Part shown: positions 34,435 to 43,579 of the stretch, piece after piece | Layout of the letters: the number at the start of each line of letters is the position of its first letter | Position numbering within the stretch: position 1 is the first letter of the stretch | Source: Paraburkholderia domus | GTDB lineage: Bacteria > Pseudomonadota > Gammaproteobacteria > Burkholderiales > Burkholderiaceae | Length of the DNA: 64,000 nucleotides | Reading direction: 5' to 3' | Assembly (NCBI RefSeq): GCF_905220705.1 | Contig: NZ_CAJNAT010000004.1 | Location: 1 to 64,000 of the forward strand | Program-made: the position numbers and the translations under genes | The notes under the pieces: generated by a model | Told to the model about the DNA's origin: nothing | Seen by the model: only the letters and a program-made list of their open reading frames with translations | The model's database searches: none

Positions 34435-34488
34435 CGGTGCAAAAGAAGGGGACGGACAGAGCGATGCGCCAGCGTAGTGGCTTGCGTT

Positions 34489-34516
34489 GATACAATCCAA
34501 TACTGTTTTTTGTATC
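34489..34516. promoter_or_regulatory. Inverted repeat, LysR-type operator candidate
   Basis: Perfect 7-bp arms GATACAA and TTGTATC are separated by 14 bases in the 124-base gap between the divergent transporter and LysR genes. Their AT-rich dyad form, with a T-N11-A core nearby, is what LysR-type regulators bind. Confidence 0.55.
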
Positions 34517-34558
34517 CGATAATTCCTTTTCTGCATCGTCATTCAGCCCGAGGGTATC

Positions 34559-35425
34559 GTGATCGATATCAAGCCGCTACGCTACTTTGTGACGCTTGCC
34601 GAGACGCGCCATTTCGGCCGGGCGGCGGCACGCCTGAATCTGTCGCAGCCGCCTTTGAGCCGGCAGTTGGCTGCGCTGGAGGCGAACCTGGGGGTGACGC
34701 TGCTCGAACGCAGTCCGCGCAGCGTCACGCTCACTGCGGCGGGCGAGCGCTTCTACGTCGATGCGAAGGCGATCCTCGCGTCCGTGGAACAGGCGGTCGG
34801 CAACGCGCGAGCCGCGGCGCACGGCGATGCCGGCAAGCTCGCCATTGGCTTCACGATGTGCTCCGCATACAACGTCGTGCCAGGCTATGCGCGTGTGTTC
34901 GGCGCGGCGTTTCCCGAGGTCGCATTGAATCTGCGCGAGGTCGTCTCGAACGATCTGGCCGCGCAGGTGCTGGCTGGCCAGATCGACGCGGCGATCATGT
35001 TTCCGAGCGTGCCCGACAAGGGCATTGCGACCCGGACGATCCTCCGTGAGCCGTTGTGCGTTGCGCTGTCGCGCAGCCATCCGCGAGCACGCGCGCGGCG
35101 ATTGAAAATCGCGCAACTGGCGGGCGAGCCGTTCGTGCTGGCGTCCGAGGAAGTCGCGCCGACCTTGCGTGCGACCATCCTCGAGCACTGCCGCTCGGGC
35201 GGTTTCGAACCGGATATCCGCTTTGAAGTGCAGTTGCAGCAGACCGTGCTCAGTCTCGTCGATGAAGGCGTGGGCGTGGCGCTGGTGCCCGCTTCGATGC
35301 GCAAGGCGCAACTCGCGGGTGTGGTGTTCCGGCCGCTGGTCGATGCGCCGCTGATCGAGCAGGTGCTGGCGTGGTCGCCGGCCAATCGCAATCCGTGTCT
35401 GGCGCGGTTTCTCGAACTGGCGTGA
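34559..35425 (+). CDS. LysR-family transcriptional regulator
   Basis: 288 residues. The N-terminal winged helix-turn-helix is clear (LRYFVTLAETRHFGRAAARL, NLSQPPLSRQLAALEANLG), and the C-terminal effector domain runs from about residue 90 (KLAIGFTMCSAYNVVPGYAR). It starts with GTG after GAGGGTATC. It is divergent from the AEC transporter with a dyad between them, so it likely responds to that transporter's substrate. Confidence 0.92.
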   Translation: MIDIKPLRYFVTLAETRHFGRAAARLNLSQPPLSRQLAALEANLGVTLLERSPRSVTLTAAGERFYVDAKAILASVEQAVGNARAAAHGDAGKLAIGFTMCSAYNVVPGYARVFGAAFPEVALNLREVVSNDLAAQVLAGQIDAAIMFPSVPDKGIATRTILREPLCVALSRSHPRARARRLKIAQLAGEPFVLASEEVAPTLRATILEHCRSGGFEPDIRFEVQLQQTVLSLVDEGVGVALVPASMRKAQLAGVVFRPLVDAPLIEQVLAWSPANRNPCLARFLELA

Positions 35426-35434
35426 GGCGCCGTT

Positions 35435-36106
35435 TTATGAATTCGCCAGACGGTCTGTGGCGTCCGCAGGGTCTGCCGGGTCGGCGGGGTAGCGCATAGC
35501 GTCCTGCTTGAGGCGCCGTCGGCACCAGAACGTCCAGACCGTCAGGCCGGCATAGACACCGTAACGCAGCACCTCGGAGGCCAGTTCCGAGTGCGGATCA
35601 TTCGGCCACTGCAAGATGATCAGGCTGCGCAACAGGTTCTCCCCGGTCATGCCCAGGCCCCATACGAGCGTCATCAACCGGATATAGGCGGCGAGCATAG
35701 GGCGTTCGCGCCAATGCTTTTCGTAGCTTTCGACGCTGCGATGATCTTCGCGCGCCCTCGTCGAACGGCCGAGGTAGAACACCAGCGGCCGCGGCAAGGC
35801 CAGTGAAACGAGGAACGACGCACCGATCATCCCCGAGACCATGGGATCCGCTAGCGCTCGCATGCGCGAGCCGCCGCCCGCGGCCATCGCGACCAGTGAT
35901 AGCACGATGCCGACCAGCACGATTGCGCTGAGTGCGTCGAAATGGCGGTGGCGCACGAGGTCCCAGCTCATCCACGCGATCAGGGGCAGCGCGGATGCAA
36001 CCAGCGCGCCGAGTTGGCCATAGTGCGGGAACGCAAGCCGGTAGGCGAGCCACGGCAAGGCGATGTTCACGATCAGCGCGGAGAGGTGGCGCAAGCGGGA
36101 TTTCAT
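35435..36106 (-). CDS. VC0807-family membrane protein
   Basis: 223 residues with about six transmembrane helices, starting MKSRLRHLSALIVNIALPWL. The segment FLVSLALPRPLVFYLGRSTR and the charged ERPMLAAYIRLMTLVWGLGM fit the VC0807 family of unknown function. A short Ala/Asp/Pro repeat (PADPADPADATD) ends the protein. It lies 24 bases after the stop codon of the ASCH gene and may be read from the same transcript. Confidence 0.75.
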   Translation of the reverse strand: MKSRLRHLSALIVNIALPWLAYRLAFPHYGQLGALVASALPLIAWMSWDLVRHRHFDALSAIVLVGIVLSLVAMAAGGGSRMRALADPMVSGMIGASFLVSLALPRPLVFYLGRSTRAREDHRSVESYEKHWRERPMLAAYIRLMTLVWGLGMTGENLLRSLIILQWPNDPHSELASEVLRYGVYAGLTVWTFWCRRRLKQDAMRYPADPADPADATDRLANS

Positions 36107-36130
36107 GGACGCGCTCGCGATAAATACCGC

Positions 36131-36568
36131 CTACGCGCGCTTGCCTTCGATGGCGCGAAGGAGCGGGCTGTCAGGTGCAATGCGAATAAAGAACTGCGGG
36201 GGGTGAAAGCCCGCAGACGCCGCTCTCAACTCCGTCAGTGAAATGGTGCCGGAGAGTCGTTGCGGTTCGTGCAGGCCCAAAGCAAAGCCTTTCGATAGCC
36301 CATCGAAGTAGTCAAAGAATTCGCGCCGGGTGATGCCGCACACATTCGCAAATCGTCGCCATAAAGTGGTGGGCGCAAGCGAATGGGCGGCGCTCACCGT
36401 GGCACAACCGATCACGCGGCCAACCGGTAACTTCACATAGATCCATACGACAGTACCTGCCTTCACGTTCATCGCGCGACGTCGAAGTTCCACATGCTTG
36501 GTGCCTGCCAGTATGTTTTCGGCATGCCGCTCCTCAAGCGAAATGAGTACGTGTTCTGGGTGTTCCAT
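36131..36568 (-). CDS. Stand-alone ASCH-domain protein
   Basis: 145 residues. The ASCH hallmark is at the N-terminus: ISLEERHAENILAGTKHVEL followed by RRR, i.e. the G-x-K-x-x-E-x-R motif, then VWIYVKLPVGRVIGCATV. Family knowledge: ASCH is a PUA-like beta barrel thought to bind RNA or nucleotides and often neighbours acetyltransferases. Its ATG lies 35 bases inside the 3' end of the upstream fusion gene in another frame, so translation is coupled. Together they form one unit. Confidence 0.85.
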   Translation of the reverse strand: MEHPEHVLISLEERHAENILAGTKHVELRRRAMNVKAGTVVWIYVKLPVGRVIGCATVSAAHSLAPTTLWRRFANVCGITRREFFDYFDGLSKGFALGLHEPQRLSGTISLTELRAASAGFHPPQFFIRIAPDSPLLRAIEGKRA

Positions 36569-38726
36569 GGGCAAACCCTTCCTGGAGGATTCCTTGAAGC
36601 TGTGCGTTGTCGATTGCATGAGTGATAAGCAGGTCCTGCGGACTGCCACAGCCCAACCGTTGCAGTGTGGCGAGCGGAACTGGACGTTCAAGGCAGATAA
36701 TGTTGTCGAACACCGTCACGGTTTTCGTCTTGGATCGACCAATCGCTTCGAGTCCTGCAGCGTCGAGAACTGACGGATCGAGGTCCGAATTTTCCATCGC
36801 CTCTTGGGATTTCAAATACGCGTGCTGTACGCGTGCGATCGCGACAATGGCGCCAAGACCTTTGTTCTTCGCGGATTCGTAGAACAAGATCAGGTTACCA
36901 CGCTTAAAGTGTCTGAGCGTCGCGACTCCGCTCAAATAGTGACGTTCTTTATAGAGTCTGGCTCGGGCGTGCGGCAAGAGGCTTTTCTGGGGTGAGTGTG
37001 CCAATAAGTCCTCTGCAAACTCGTGTCGCACCGGAGAAATCACCGCCCCTCGTCCGGGTAGGCAAAAGAGCGCGGGAGAGAGCAGTGTCTCCAGAGTCAT
37101 CAAGGAAACATGTCCCACGTTTCCATCGGGCCTGACGAGGCGAACCTGCTGGTCGACGTCCCTATAGACCGGTGGGGTGTCGGGCAGGCACACGCGGGCA
37201 GCCCGAAAGAGGTGGTCCTTGCAGTCTTCCCAATTCGATGGGGTGACGACGCGTCCAACGGCAATCTTGGTTAGCGATGTCTGGCCCGTCATTCCGCCAA
37301 AGCCGAGCGCGGACGCTACCTCGCGGATTTGCGCCTGCTGCGCAGGAAATGTCAGTCTGATTTGGGACGTGCCTTCTGCCGTGGCTTGCTCTATCAGGTA
37401 TCCAAGCAGCAGACGGGCTGCATGTATCGCACCAGGTTGAGTTTCATCGATGGCCACGCGCGCATTGAAATCGACGCCAGCGATTGTCCTGGGCCACATC
37501 AGATATCCGACCAGAACACCGTCGGACCAGACACCATGACGGTTGCAGACTCGCTCGTTCGAGTCGATTGCGGCCCACTCGGTCACGATAGCCGTGACGG
37601 GGATTCCGAGCCGGGATAAAAGCCGATGGACTGCGGCTTCGTCTGCCTGCGTAATGGATGCTATCGAGAGTGCGTTATTTCCTCCGGTCTGAAATACTTC
37701 TTCTCTTGTTTCGCCAGTATTCAAATCTTTAAAAGCACCGGGCGAGATGACCTGGATTCCACATCGGTCGTCAAGTCTCGCGGCCGCGTTGAGTATCGAC
37801 GAGTCATTTGTGACTAGACCGGTGAGCCCGTTCTGAATGGCAGTGGCCAAATGTCGTAGGTCGGAGACGTCATTGCTACTCAATGCATTGGCTCGATAGC
37901 GTTCCGGAAATACTATAGACGCCAGCTCCGGCTTGAGGGCGTTCCACTCCTCTGCACTCGGGGTAGGAAAAGAGGGGAATATGCGAGCGTACGCCAGCAT
38001 CGGATCTGTCACGCCAACGCGTGCGGTTCGGGTGAGTTCGGTCGTAATCTCTGTGCTCAAGGCCAACTGGCAGGAACCGGCTCTTTCAATTCGGAACAGG
38101 TCAAGGATTTCTTCGTTTCTACGTCTGCGTGGACCAAGGTCGAACAGTACATTCAGATCCAGCAGGAAGATTGGAGCCGCCGTGCCGTATGTCGAATTCA
38201 AGCCCAAGGGGTCGGCGGCGCTGAGCCCGCTTGGTGCGAATAATTGCGGCGTATCCAGCTCGTGACTGCGAACGACGATCGTCCGGTTCCTTGTCTCGCC
38301 ACCCCTTACGATGCTCTGCACGTAGAAGCCTTGCTCTTCCCAGAACTTGTTGGCCTGAGTGAGGTCTTCTGCGACGCGCGCATACATGGAAATGAATGCG
38401 TGGTCTGTCAGATGTTTCTTGAGGTGTTGCAGCAGGCGAGTTGCAATCCCATGCTTTCTGAGCGTCGGCGCAACGAAAATCTGCCGGACGCGTCCCTTCG
38501 GATGTCTGGCTTCAAACAGTAGGTGGCCTGCATATGACATGCCCTTTGCATGACGTTCGACCGCGACGAAGAGTTGCTCCTTCCGGGCAAAGTCTTCAAA
38601 GACGCGTGACGGGAAGAATCCGAGGGCATTTTTATCGCTGTCTGCTGCCTCGTTGACTGAATCTACAAATGGAGCAACGTCGCTATAGCGATCCAGAATC
38701 TCAATGGTGTTTTTTTCGACGATCAT
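36534..38726 (-). CDS. GNAT-PIN-GNAT-PUA/ASCH-like fusion protein
   Basis: 730 residues in four parts. (1) 1-150: a GNAT acetyltransferase with acetyl-CoA loop RQIFVAPTLRKHGIATRLLQ. (2) 186-335: a PIN nuclease domain with acidic residues in LLDLNVLFDL (Asp190), ITTEL (Glu230), NDVSDL (Asp286/289) and LVTNDSSIL (Asp308). (3) about 353-490: a weaker GNAT-like domain (SQIRLTFPAQQAQ, REVASALGFGG). (4) 500-730: a PUA/ASCH/EVE-like barrel (RLYKERHYLSGVATLRHFKR, GNLILFYESA). The start MIVEKNTIEIL fits the GNAT fold; an in-frame TTG 36 codons upstream is the alternative. The region has lower GC than its flanks, suggesting transfer. An RNA-cleaving, modification-linked role is inference. Confidence 0.8.
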   Translation of the reverse strand: MIVEKNTIEILDRYSDVAPFVDSVNEAADSDKNALGFFPSRVFEDFARKEQLFVAVERHAKGMSYAGHLLFEARHPKGRVRQIFVAPTLRKHGIATRLLQHLKKHLTDHAFISMYARVAEDLTQANKFWEEQGFYVQSIVRGGETRNRTIVVRSHELDTPQLFAPSGLSAADPLGLNSTYGTAAPIFLLDLNVLFDLGPRRRRNEEILDLFRIERAGSCQLALSTEITTELTRTARVGVTDPMLAYARIFPSFPTPSAEEWNALKPELASIVFPERYRANALSSNDVSDLRHLATAIQNGLTGLVTNDSSILNAAARLDDRCGIQVISPGAFKDLNTGETREEVFQTGGNNALSIASITQADEAAVHRLLSRLGIPVTAIVTEWAAIDSNERVCNRHGVWSDGVLVGYLMWPRTIAGVDFNARVAIDETQPGAIHAARLLLGYLIEQATAEGTSQIRLTFPAQQAQIREVASALGFGGMTGQTSLTKIAVGRVVTPSNWEDCKDHLFRAARVCLPDTPPVYRDVDQQVRLVRPDGNVGHVSLMTLETLLSPALFCLPGRGAVISPVRHEFAEDLLAHSPQKSLLPHARARLYKERHYLSGVATLRHFKRGNLILFYESAKNKGLGAIVAIARVQHAYLKSQEAMENSDLDPSVLDAAGLEAIGRSKTKTVTVFDNIICLERPVPLATLQRLGCGSPQDLLITHAIDNAQLQGILQEGFAHGTPRTRTHFA

Positions 38727-39062
38727 CTCAGCGCGCGGCCTCCCAGCGTGTTGTCGCAAGCAGACGTTCTCCTGCAAGACGATGGCTTGCAGGAGGCTGC
38801 TGCGGACTATTTTGATTGAACTGTTCTTGAACAAGGCGCGTCAACCTTTCCAAGAATAGGATCGTAAAGATACCATTATTTAGGTTGGCATAATAATGGG
38901 ATGCAGCGGTTGGATTGCATCATGAACGGAGTGGCTCTGCATTGTCGCTGAGCCTTATCGCAATGCCCCTTTTGAGGCGACGGGGCAACAACGGTATTGC
39001 TAGAATCTGCAATTATCAAACGCACGACTTTCCGAGTCACCACGCCAACCACCAGCCCGCCT
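38727..39062. other. AT-rich divergent intergenic region
   Basis: 336 bases between the fusion gene and a rightward GNAT gene, with no protein gene. The main feature is a perfect inverted repeat at 38873-38899, probably part of the fusion gene's promoter. The low GC content continues from the fusion gene and ends near 39000, which may mark one edge of the inserted segment. Confidence 0.6.
38873..38899. promoter_or_regulatory. Perfect palindrome, operator candidate of the fusion gene
   Basis: Arms CCATTATT (38873-38880) and AATAATGG (38892-38899) are separated by 11 bases. It lies about 150 bases before the fusion gene's ATG in the most AT-rich stretch, where a promoter is expected. No regulator gene is adjacent, so autoregulation or a host regulator must be assumed. 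Confidence 0.5.
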
Positions 39063-39599
39063 ATGTCGACACGCCCCACGCTCCTTACCACCGACCGCCT
39101 GATCATGCGTCCGCACACGCGCGACGATTTCCTCGACAGCTATGCAATGTGGTCCGATCCTGAAGTGATCCGCTATATCGGCGGCAAGCCGTTCACGCGC
39201 GAAGAAGTCTGGGCGCGCCTGCTGCGTTACGCCGGACATTGGGCGATGCTGGGATACGGCTATTGGGTGGTGCGGGAAAAGGACGGCGGCCGGTTCCTGG
39301 GCGAAGTCGGCTTTGCCGACTACCACCGCGAGATCGAGCCTTCCTTGATGGATACGCCTGAAATCGGCTGGGCGCTGGACCCAGCCGTACACAATCGCGG
39401 CTACGCCACCGAAGCCGTGCGCGCCGCACTCGCCTGGGCGGATGCACATTGGCCAGGCGGCGAGACCGCTTGCATCATCGCGCCGGAAAACCAGCCGTCG
39501 CTGAACGTCGCGCGCAAGTGCGGTTACCGTGAACAGCTTCGCACGACGTACAAAGGCAATCCGACCATCGTGCTGCGGAGAGCGGCAGGGATGGTGTAA
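39063..39599 (+). CDS. GNAT acetyltransferase, RimJ/RimL-like
   Basis: 178 residues, starting MSTRPTLLTTDRLIMRPHTR, the usual opening of ribosomal-protein-type N-acetyltransferases. The acetyl-CoA motif is GWALDPAVHNRGYATEAVRA, and the late ENQPSLNVARKCGYRE closes the fold. In-frame codons upstream are not conserved in type. Substrate unknown. Confidence 0.9.
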   Translation: MSTRPTLLTTDRLIMRPHTRDDFLDSYAMWSDPEVIRYIGGKPFTREEVWARLLRYAGHWAMLGYGYWVVREKDGGRFLGEVGFADYHREIEPSLMDTPEIGWALDPAVHNRGYATEAVRAALAWADAHWPGGETACIIAPENQPSLNVARKCGYREQLRTTYKGNPTIVLRRAAGMV

Positions 39600-39689
39600 C
39601 CCGTCGCCTGACATCTCGTCAGTTTCTTCAATCTATGAAGCGTTGGAATCGTCGAGCCGGCGCGCAACCGGCTCGCGAACCGTCTTGCC

Positions 39690-40430
39690 TTATTGACCGC
39701 CTTCGCTCGCCGCCGCCCGCTGCCGCGCGATGAGGTCCACCAGGCGTTCAACCTGCTTGCCTTGCGCATCGAAGTTGCCGGCATCGAGCCAGCGCGCATA
39801 GCTTGGACGCAGCGCGGGCCATTCGCTGTCGATGATCGAGAACCACGCGGTATCGCGATTACGTTCGCGATATACGATCGCCTGCCGGAAGATCCCTTCG
39901 AACGTAAAGCCATAGCGCAGTGCCGCCGTGCGCGACGGTCCATTCAGCGAATCGCACTTCCATTCGAAGCGGCGATAGCCGAGATCGTCGAACACATGGT
40001 TCATCAGCAGAAACATCGCTTCGGTCGCGATGCGCGTGCGCTTCAGCCTTGGTGAATAGGTGACGTGCCCGACCTCGATCACGCCGTTCGCGCGGTCGAT
40101 CCGCATCAGCGCGAGCGTGCCGACTGCGTTGCCGGTCGCCAGCTCGATCACCGCGTAGTGCAGCGGATCGGGGGATGCGGCCATCCGCGTCAGATGCTCG
40201 CGATATGCGGCGAGGCTCTCGAACGGCCCGACCGCGAGATAGGTCCAGTCGCGGCTATCGGGCGCCGAACTGTAGGCCTCGTAGAGATCCACGGCATGGC
40301 GCTCCACATCGACCGGCTCGATCCGGCAATAGCTGCCCACCAGCGGCTCGCGCCCGGGCGCCTGCGCGCCATTCCAGCCCGGCACGGGGGCGCCGATCGG
40401 CTGCTCGAAAGCGTTATGTCTGGGTTCCAT
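39690..40430 (-). CDS. GNAT acetyltransferase, RimJ/RimL-like
   Basis: 246 residues. Central motifs EVGHVTYSPRLKRTRIATEA and FEWKCDSLNGPSRTAALRYG followed by FTFEG are those of the larger RimJ/RimL-like acetyltransferases that act on proteins or small amines. A ~30-residue N-terminal extension carries no domain. It is divergent from a MocR/PdxR-type regulator, 107 bases away, which may control it. Confidence 0.9.
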   Translation of the reverse strand: MEPRHNAFEQPIGAPVPGWNGAQAPGREPLVGSYCRIEPVDVERHAVDLYEAYSSAPDSRDWTYLAVGPFESLAAYREHLTRMAASPDPLHYAVIELATGNAVGTLALMRIDRANGVIEVGHVTYSPRLKRTRIATEAMFLLMNHVFDDLGYRRFEWKCDSLNGPSRTAALRYGFTFEGIFRQAIVYRERNRDTAWFSIIDSEWPALRPSYARWLDAGNFDAQGKQVERLVDLIARQRAAASEGGQ

Positions 40431-40537
40431 GTCTGCTCTCCTGTCGATAGTGGTGACTGCTGTCTATGGAGAACGATACGACAAACGTGGTATGTTAAAA
40501 AGATCCAATAGAACGGTATTTGATAGGTCCAGCCGAG

Positions 40538-42061
40538 ATGATCGAAATCATTGGCCCGCTCGCTAATTCAGCCGCCGCGACCGCCACCGCCGGCGGCGTA
40601 AAGCCCGCGCCGCTGCAAAAGCAATTGATCGAACGTTTGCAGCAAGCCATCCTCACAGGGCGTTTGCCGGCGGGGTCACTGCTGCCGTCATCGCGCTTGC
40701 TGGCGGCGGAGATGGGTGTGTCGCGCAACACGGTGGTGATCGCGTACGAGCATCTGGCCGCGGTCGGCTATGTCGTGGCCGACAAGAAGGGCACACGCGT
40801 GAGTCCGCTCTCCAGCCCCTCGGCACGCGGTGAACCGCAGACACCGGCGGTCGCGCCGGAGGTCGCCTACGCGGCGCGTGTCGAGCAATTCGCGGCGACG
40901 CGGACTCATGCCGACAACACCTTGCCGCTGACACCCGGCACGCCGGCGTTGGATCACTTTCCGCTCGCTGCCTGGCGGCGAGCGCTCGAACGTTCGATGG
41001 AGCGTGCGTTGCCGCTCGCACTCGGCTACGGCGACCCGATGGGCGAACCGGCCCTGCGCGACGCGATCGCCGCGCATTTGCGGATGGCGCGGGGCGTGCG
41101 CTGTGACGGCTCGCAAGTGGTGATCACCGAAGGTGCGCAGGACGCGCTGAACCTCTGCGTGCGGCTGTTCACCAATCCGGGCGACATCGCGTGGGTGGAA
41201 GATCCGGGCTATCGCGGTGCAAAAGCCGCGTTCAATCTCGGCGATCTGACCATGCTGCCGATGCCGGTCGACCCCGAAGGCATCGCGGTTCCGTCCGACG
41301 CCTGGCGCACGCATGCGCCCAAGCTGATCTACACGTCGCCCGCGCATCAGTATCCAACCGGCGCGGTGTTGTCGGTGGCGCGCCGGTTGGATCTGATTGC
41401 GCAGGCACGCTGCCGCGGCGCCTGGCTGATCGAAGACGACTATGACGGCGAATTCCGCCATACCGGCGAGCCGATCGCCAGCATGCAAGGGCTGGTCGAG
41501 GACGCGCCGGTTTTGTACGTCGGCTCATTCAGCAAGACGATGTTTCCGGCGCTGCGCATTGGCTTCGTGGTGTTGCCGCGCGCAATCGCCGCGCACACGG
41601 CGGTTGCACTGCAGGAGATGCTGCGTGGCGGGCATCGTCTGGAGCAACTGGCGCTGGCGCATTTCATCGACAGCGGCGAATTTGGGCGGCATCTGGGCCG
41701 CATGCGACGTTTGTACCGCGAGCGCCAGCAGGCACTGCGCGATGCGCTCACCGCGCATTTCGCGCCATCGCAGATTCTGGGCGGCGATTGCGGCATGCAT
41801 CTGACGCTTCGCTTGCCGCCGCCTATTTCCGATCGGACCCTCGCCGAACGCGCGCTCGCCGCGCGGCTCAATCCGCGCGCGCTGTCGGGTTTTGCATTGC
41901 AGCAACGCGAGGAGACGAATGGGCTGGTGATTGGGTATGGCAGTACGCCAGCTGGGCAACTGGCGCCCGTCGTCCGCGTATTGGGCGAGCTGGTGCGGGA
42001 GATGGCGCGTGAGTCGAGCAGCGGGTCGGCAAGGCGGTCGACTACCCGGCGCGCTGTGTAA
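40538..42061 (+). CDS. MocR/PdxR-type regulator (GntR DNA-binding plus aminotransferase domain)
   Basis: About 507 residues. The GntR winged helix is at 25-95 (QKQLIERLQQAILTGRLPAG, MGVSRNTVVIAYEHLAAVGY). A class I aminotransferase domain follows, with NPGDIAWVEDPGYRG, IEDDYDGEFRH and the PLP-binding lysine in YVGSFSKTMFPALRIGF. Family knowledge: MocR proteins use pyridoxal phosphate as a signal rather than for catalysis. The ATG is chosen; a TTG 18 bases upstream is also in frame. The divergent GNAT is a likely target. Confidence 0.93.
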   Translation: MIEIIGPLANSAAATATAGGVKPAPLQKQLIERLQQAILTGRLPAGSLLPSSRLLAAEMGVSRNTVVIAYEHLAAVGYVVADKKGTRVSPLSSPSARGEPQTPAVAPEVAYAARVEQFAATRTHADNTLPLTPGTPALDHFPLAAWRRALERSMERALPLALGYGDPMGEPALRDAIAAHLRMARGVRCDGSQVVITEGAQDALNLCVRLFTNPGDIAWVEDPGYRGAKAAFNLGDLTMLPMPVDPEGIAVPSDAWRTHAPKLIYTSPAHQYPTGAVLSVARRLDLIAQARCRGAWLIEDDYDGEFRHTGEPIASMQGLVEDAPVLYVGSFSKTMFPALRIGFVVLPRAIAAHTAVALQEMLRGGHRLEQLALAHFIDSGEFGRHLGRMRRLYRERQQALRDALTAHFAPSQILGGDCGMHLTLRLPPPISDRTLAERALAARLNPRALSGFALQQREETNGLVIGYGSTPAGQLAPVVRVLGELVREMARESSSGSARRSTTRRAV

Positions 42062-42285
42062 GTTTTTACGTTTGTCCGCGTGGCCCATGTCGCGCTATCG
42101 TGTCGTTTATGCGCGGCGATTTCGAAGTGCGCGACGTCGACGAATCGCCCGCAGGTCATGCCCAGCGCACCGCGATGCGACATCGCTTGGGATGCGGTGC
42201 CCGCCTGCCGGGCGGCTACTGCGCTCGGGCATGAAGAATGCCTTTGTTGTGGTTATTTACGACGACTTATCCGACCGGAGACGAC

Positions 42286-42618
42286 ATGAAGGAAATCGAA
42301 CCGACCGCCTGGTATGAGCTTGCCGCCCATACGCCCGTGCGTGAAGGCTGGTACGAGGTGCAGTTGACGAGCGGGGACACGGCATTTGCGAAATATGGCG
42401 ACGGCGTATGGACTGAGAAACCCTTGTTGGTGTTCACGCACTGGCGCGGCCTTTCCTCCGACCCGTCGAAAGCTGCCGATGGCGAGGCCGAATCGATCGG
42501 CGCGGAGGCCACCGCGGCTCAGGGCGTGCGAGCCGCATGGAACGCGTTCTTCCCGGGACTCGGCGAAGAACAGCACAAACCGCTGGACGCCCTGCCCAAC
42601 GGCAAAGCCCCGCATTAG
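42286..42618 (+). CDS. Hypothetical protein (110 aa)
   Basis: A soluble, acidic protein starting MKEIEPTAWYELAAHTPVRE after CCGGAGACGAC. The centre (REGWYEVQLTSGDTAFAKYG, LLVFTHWRG) reads like a small beta fold; the C-terminus is Ala/Glu-rich. No motif of a known family is recognised. Codon usage matches the neighbours, so it looks like a resident gene. Confidence 0.65.
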   Translation: MKEIEPTAWYELAAHTPVREGWYEVQLTSGDTAFAKYGDGVWTEKPLLVFTHWRGLSSDPSKAADGEAESIGAEATAAQGVRAAWNAFFPGLGEEQHKPLDALPNGKAPH

Positions 42619-42766
42619 TTAGCCGATGGAATGCCTGGGCGGCGGCTTGCCGGCTGCCGCCTGGCGATGCCGGGTCGCCGACCTGGAGGATTGGGTAGCG
42701 TTGCGCCGACGCGAGTGCGTTAGCGGTCGTGTCCGCCAGCGTTGTTTCCCCTTGAGTTCCCAGCTG

Positions 42767-43573
42767 TCACTTCCGCTTCAGCGCGTCGGCCGCCATTCTG
42801 CCGATGTCTGTATCGATGTCCGGCGTCTCGCCCGTTTCGAGAATCCACGCCGCCGACAAACCCGACCACGCGAGAATCCATTGCAGCAGACGACGTCTTT
42901 CGAGTCCGGCGATTTGCGCCACTCGTTCGACGCGACGCTCGAACCGTCCGCGTACTAGCGCGGACTCCGAGTCCGGGTTGCAGAAGATGTTTGCATAGTC
43001 GAAGCCGCGCTCGCCGTACAAACCCTTCGGGTCGATTGCCAGCCAACCACGCGCGCCGAAATCGAGGACGTTGCCGTGATGAATATCGCCGTGCAGCACG
43101 ACCGGCTCTTGTGGCGCGGCGAGCAGGGCTTGTGCTGCTGCCGCACTCTCGGCGAGCCAGTTCCCATATTGCTTTGCCGCAGGCCAGAGACTCTGGAACC
43201 AGCGCGGCAAGCCGACCAGTTCCGGCGGCGGTTTGTTGCGCGGTGCGTGGAGTCGTGCAGCGGCGGTGCAGAGGATGTCGATGGCGTGGTCGTCCGCCTC
43301 GCTGCTGCCTGTGCGGGCCATGTCCGCTAGCGAGTGATTGCTTTCGGCGCGCTCCAGCAGCACGGCGTCGGCATCATGGGCTAGCACGCGGGCCGCCCCG
43401 TCGCCGTCCCACCACACCATCAACTGCGCGCCGAATTTCTCTTCGGGTTCCTGTGCAACTTTCAGCATCGCGGCGACGCCATGCTGGCGCACCGGCAGCA
43501 GGCGGCTGCTGTGCGTGCGAATCGGCTCACCATCCGGCAGCAAATCCCACTTGACGATGTATTCGGCGAACAT
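42767..43573 (-). CDS. APH(6)-like aminoglycoside/hydroxyurea phosphotransferase
   Basis: 268 residues of the streptomycin-6-kinase-like family (PF04655 type). The kinase core is VVLHGDIHHGNVLDFGARG (catalytic Asp and metal Asn) followed by LAIDPKGLYGERGFDYANIF, with the DPKG motif in place of DFG. The N-lobe lysine lies in VAAMLKVAQEPEEKFGAQLM. Family knowledge: members phosphorylate streptomycin or hydroxyurea, but many chromosomal copies have unknown substrates, so drug resistance is not implied by sequence alone. Confidence 0.87.
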   Translation of the reverse strand: MFAEYIVKWDLLPDGEPIRTHSSRLLPVRQHGVAAMLKVAQEPEEKFGAQLMVWWDGDGAARVLAHDADAVLLERAESNHSLADMARTGSSEADDHAIDILCTAAARLHAPRNKPPPELVGLPRWFQSLWPAAKQYGNWLAESAAAAQALLAAPQEPVVLHGDIHHGNVLDFGARGWLAIDPKGLYGERGFDYANIFCNPDSESALVRGRFERRVERVAQIAGLERRRLLQWILAWSGLSAAWILETGETPDIDTDIGRMAADALKRK

Positions 43574-43579
43574 CGCGCT

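Noticed and set aside
39653..39675. Perfect 8-bp hairpin between two convergent GNAT genes
   Set aside because: It has no T tract on either strand and only weakly suggests a terminator.
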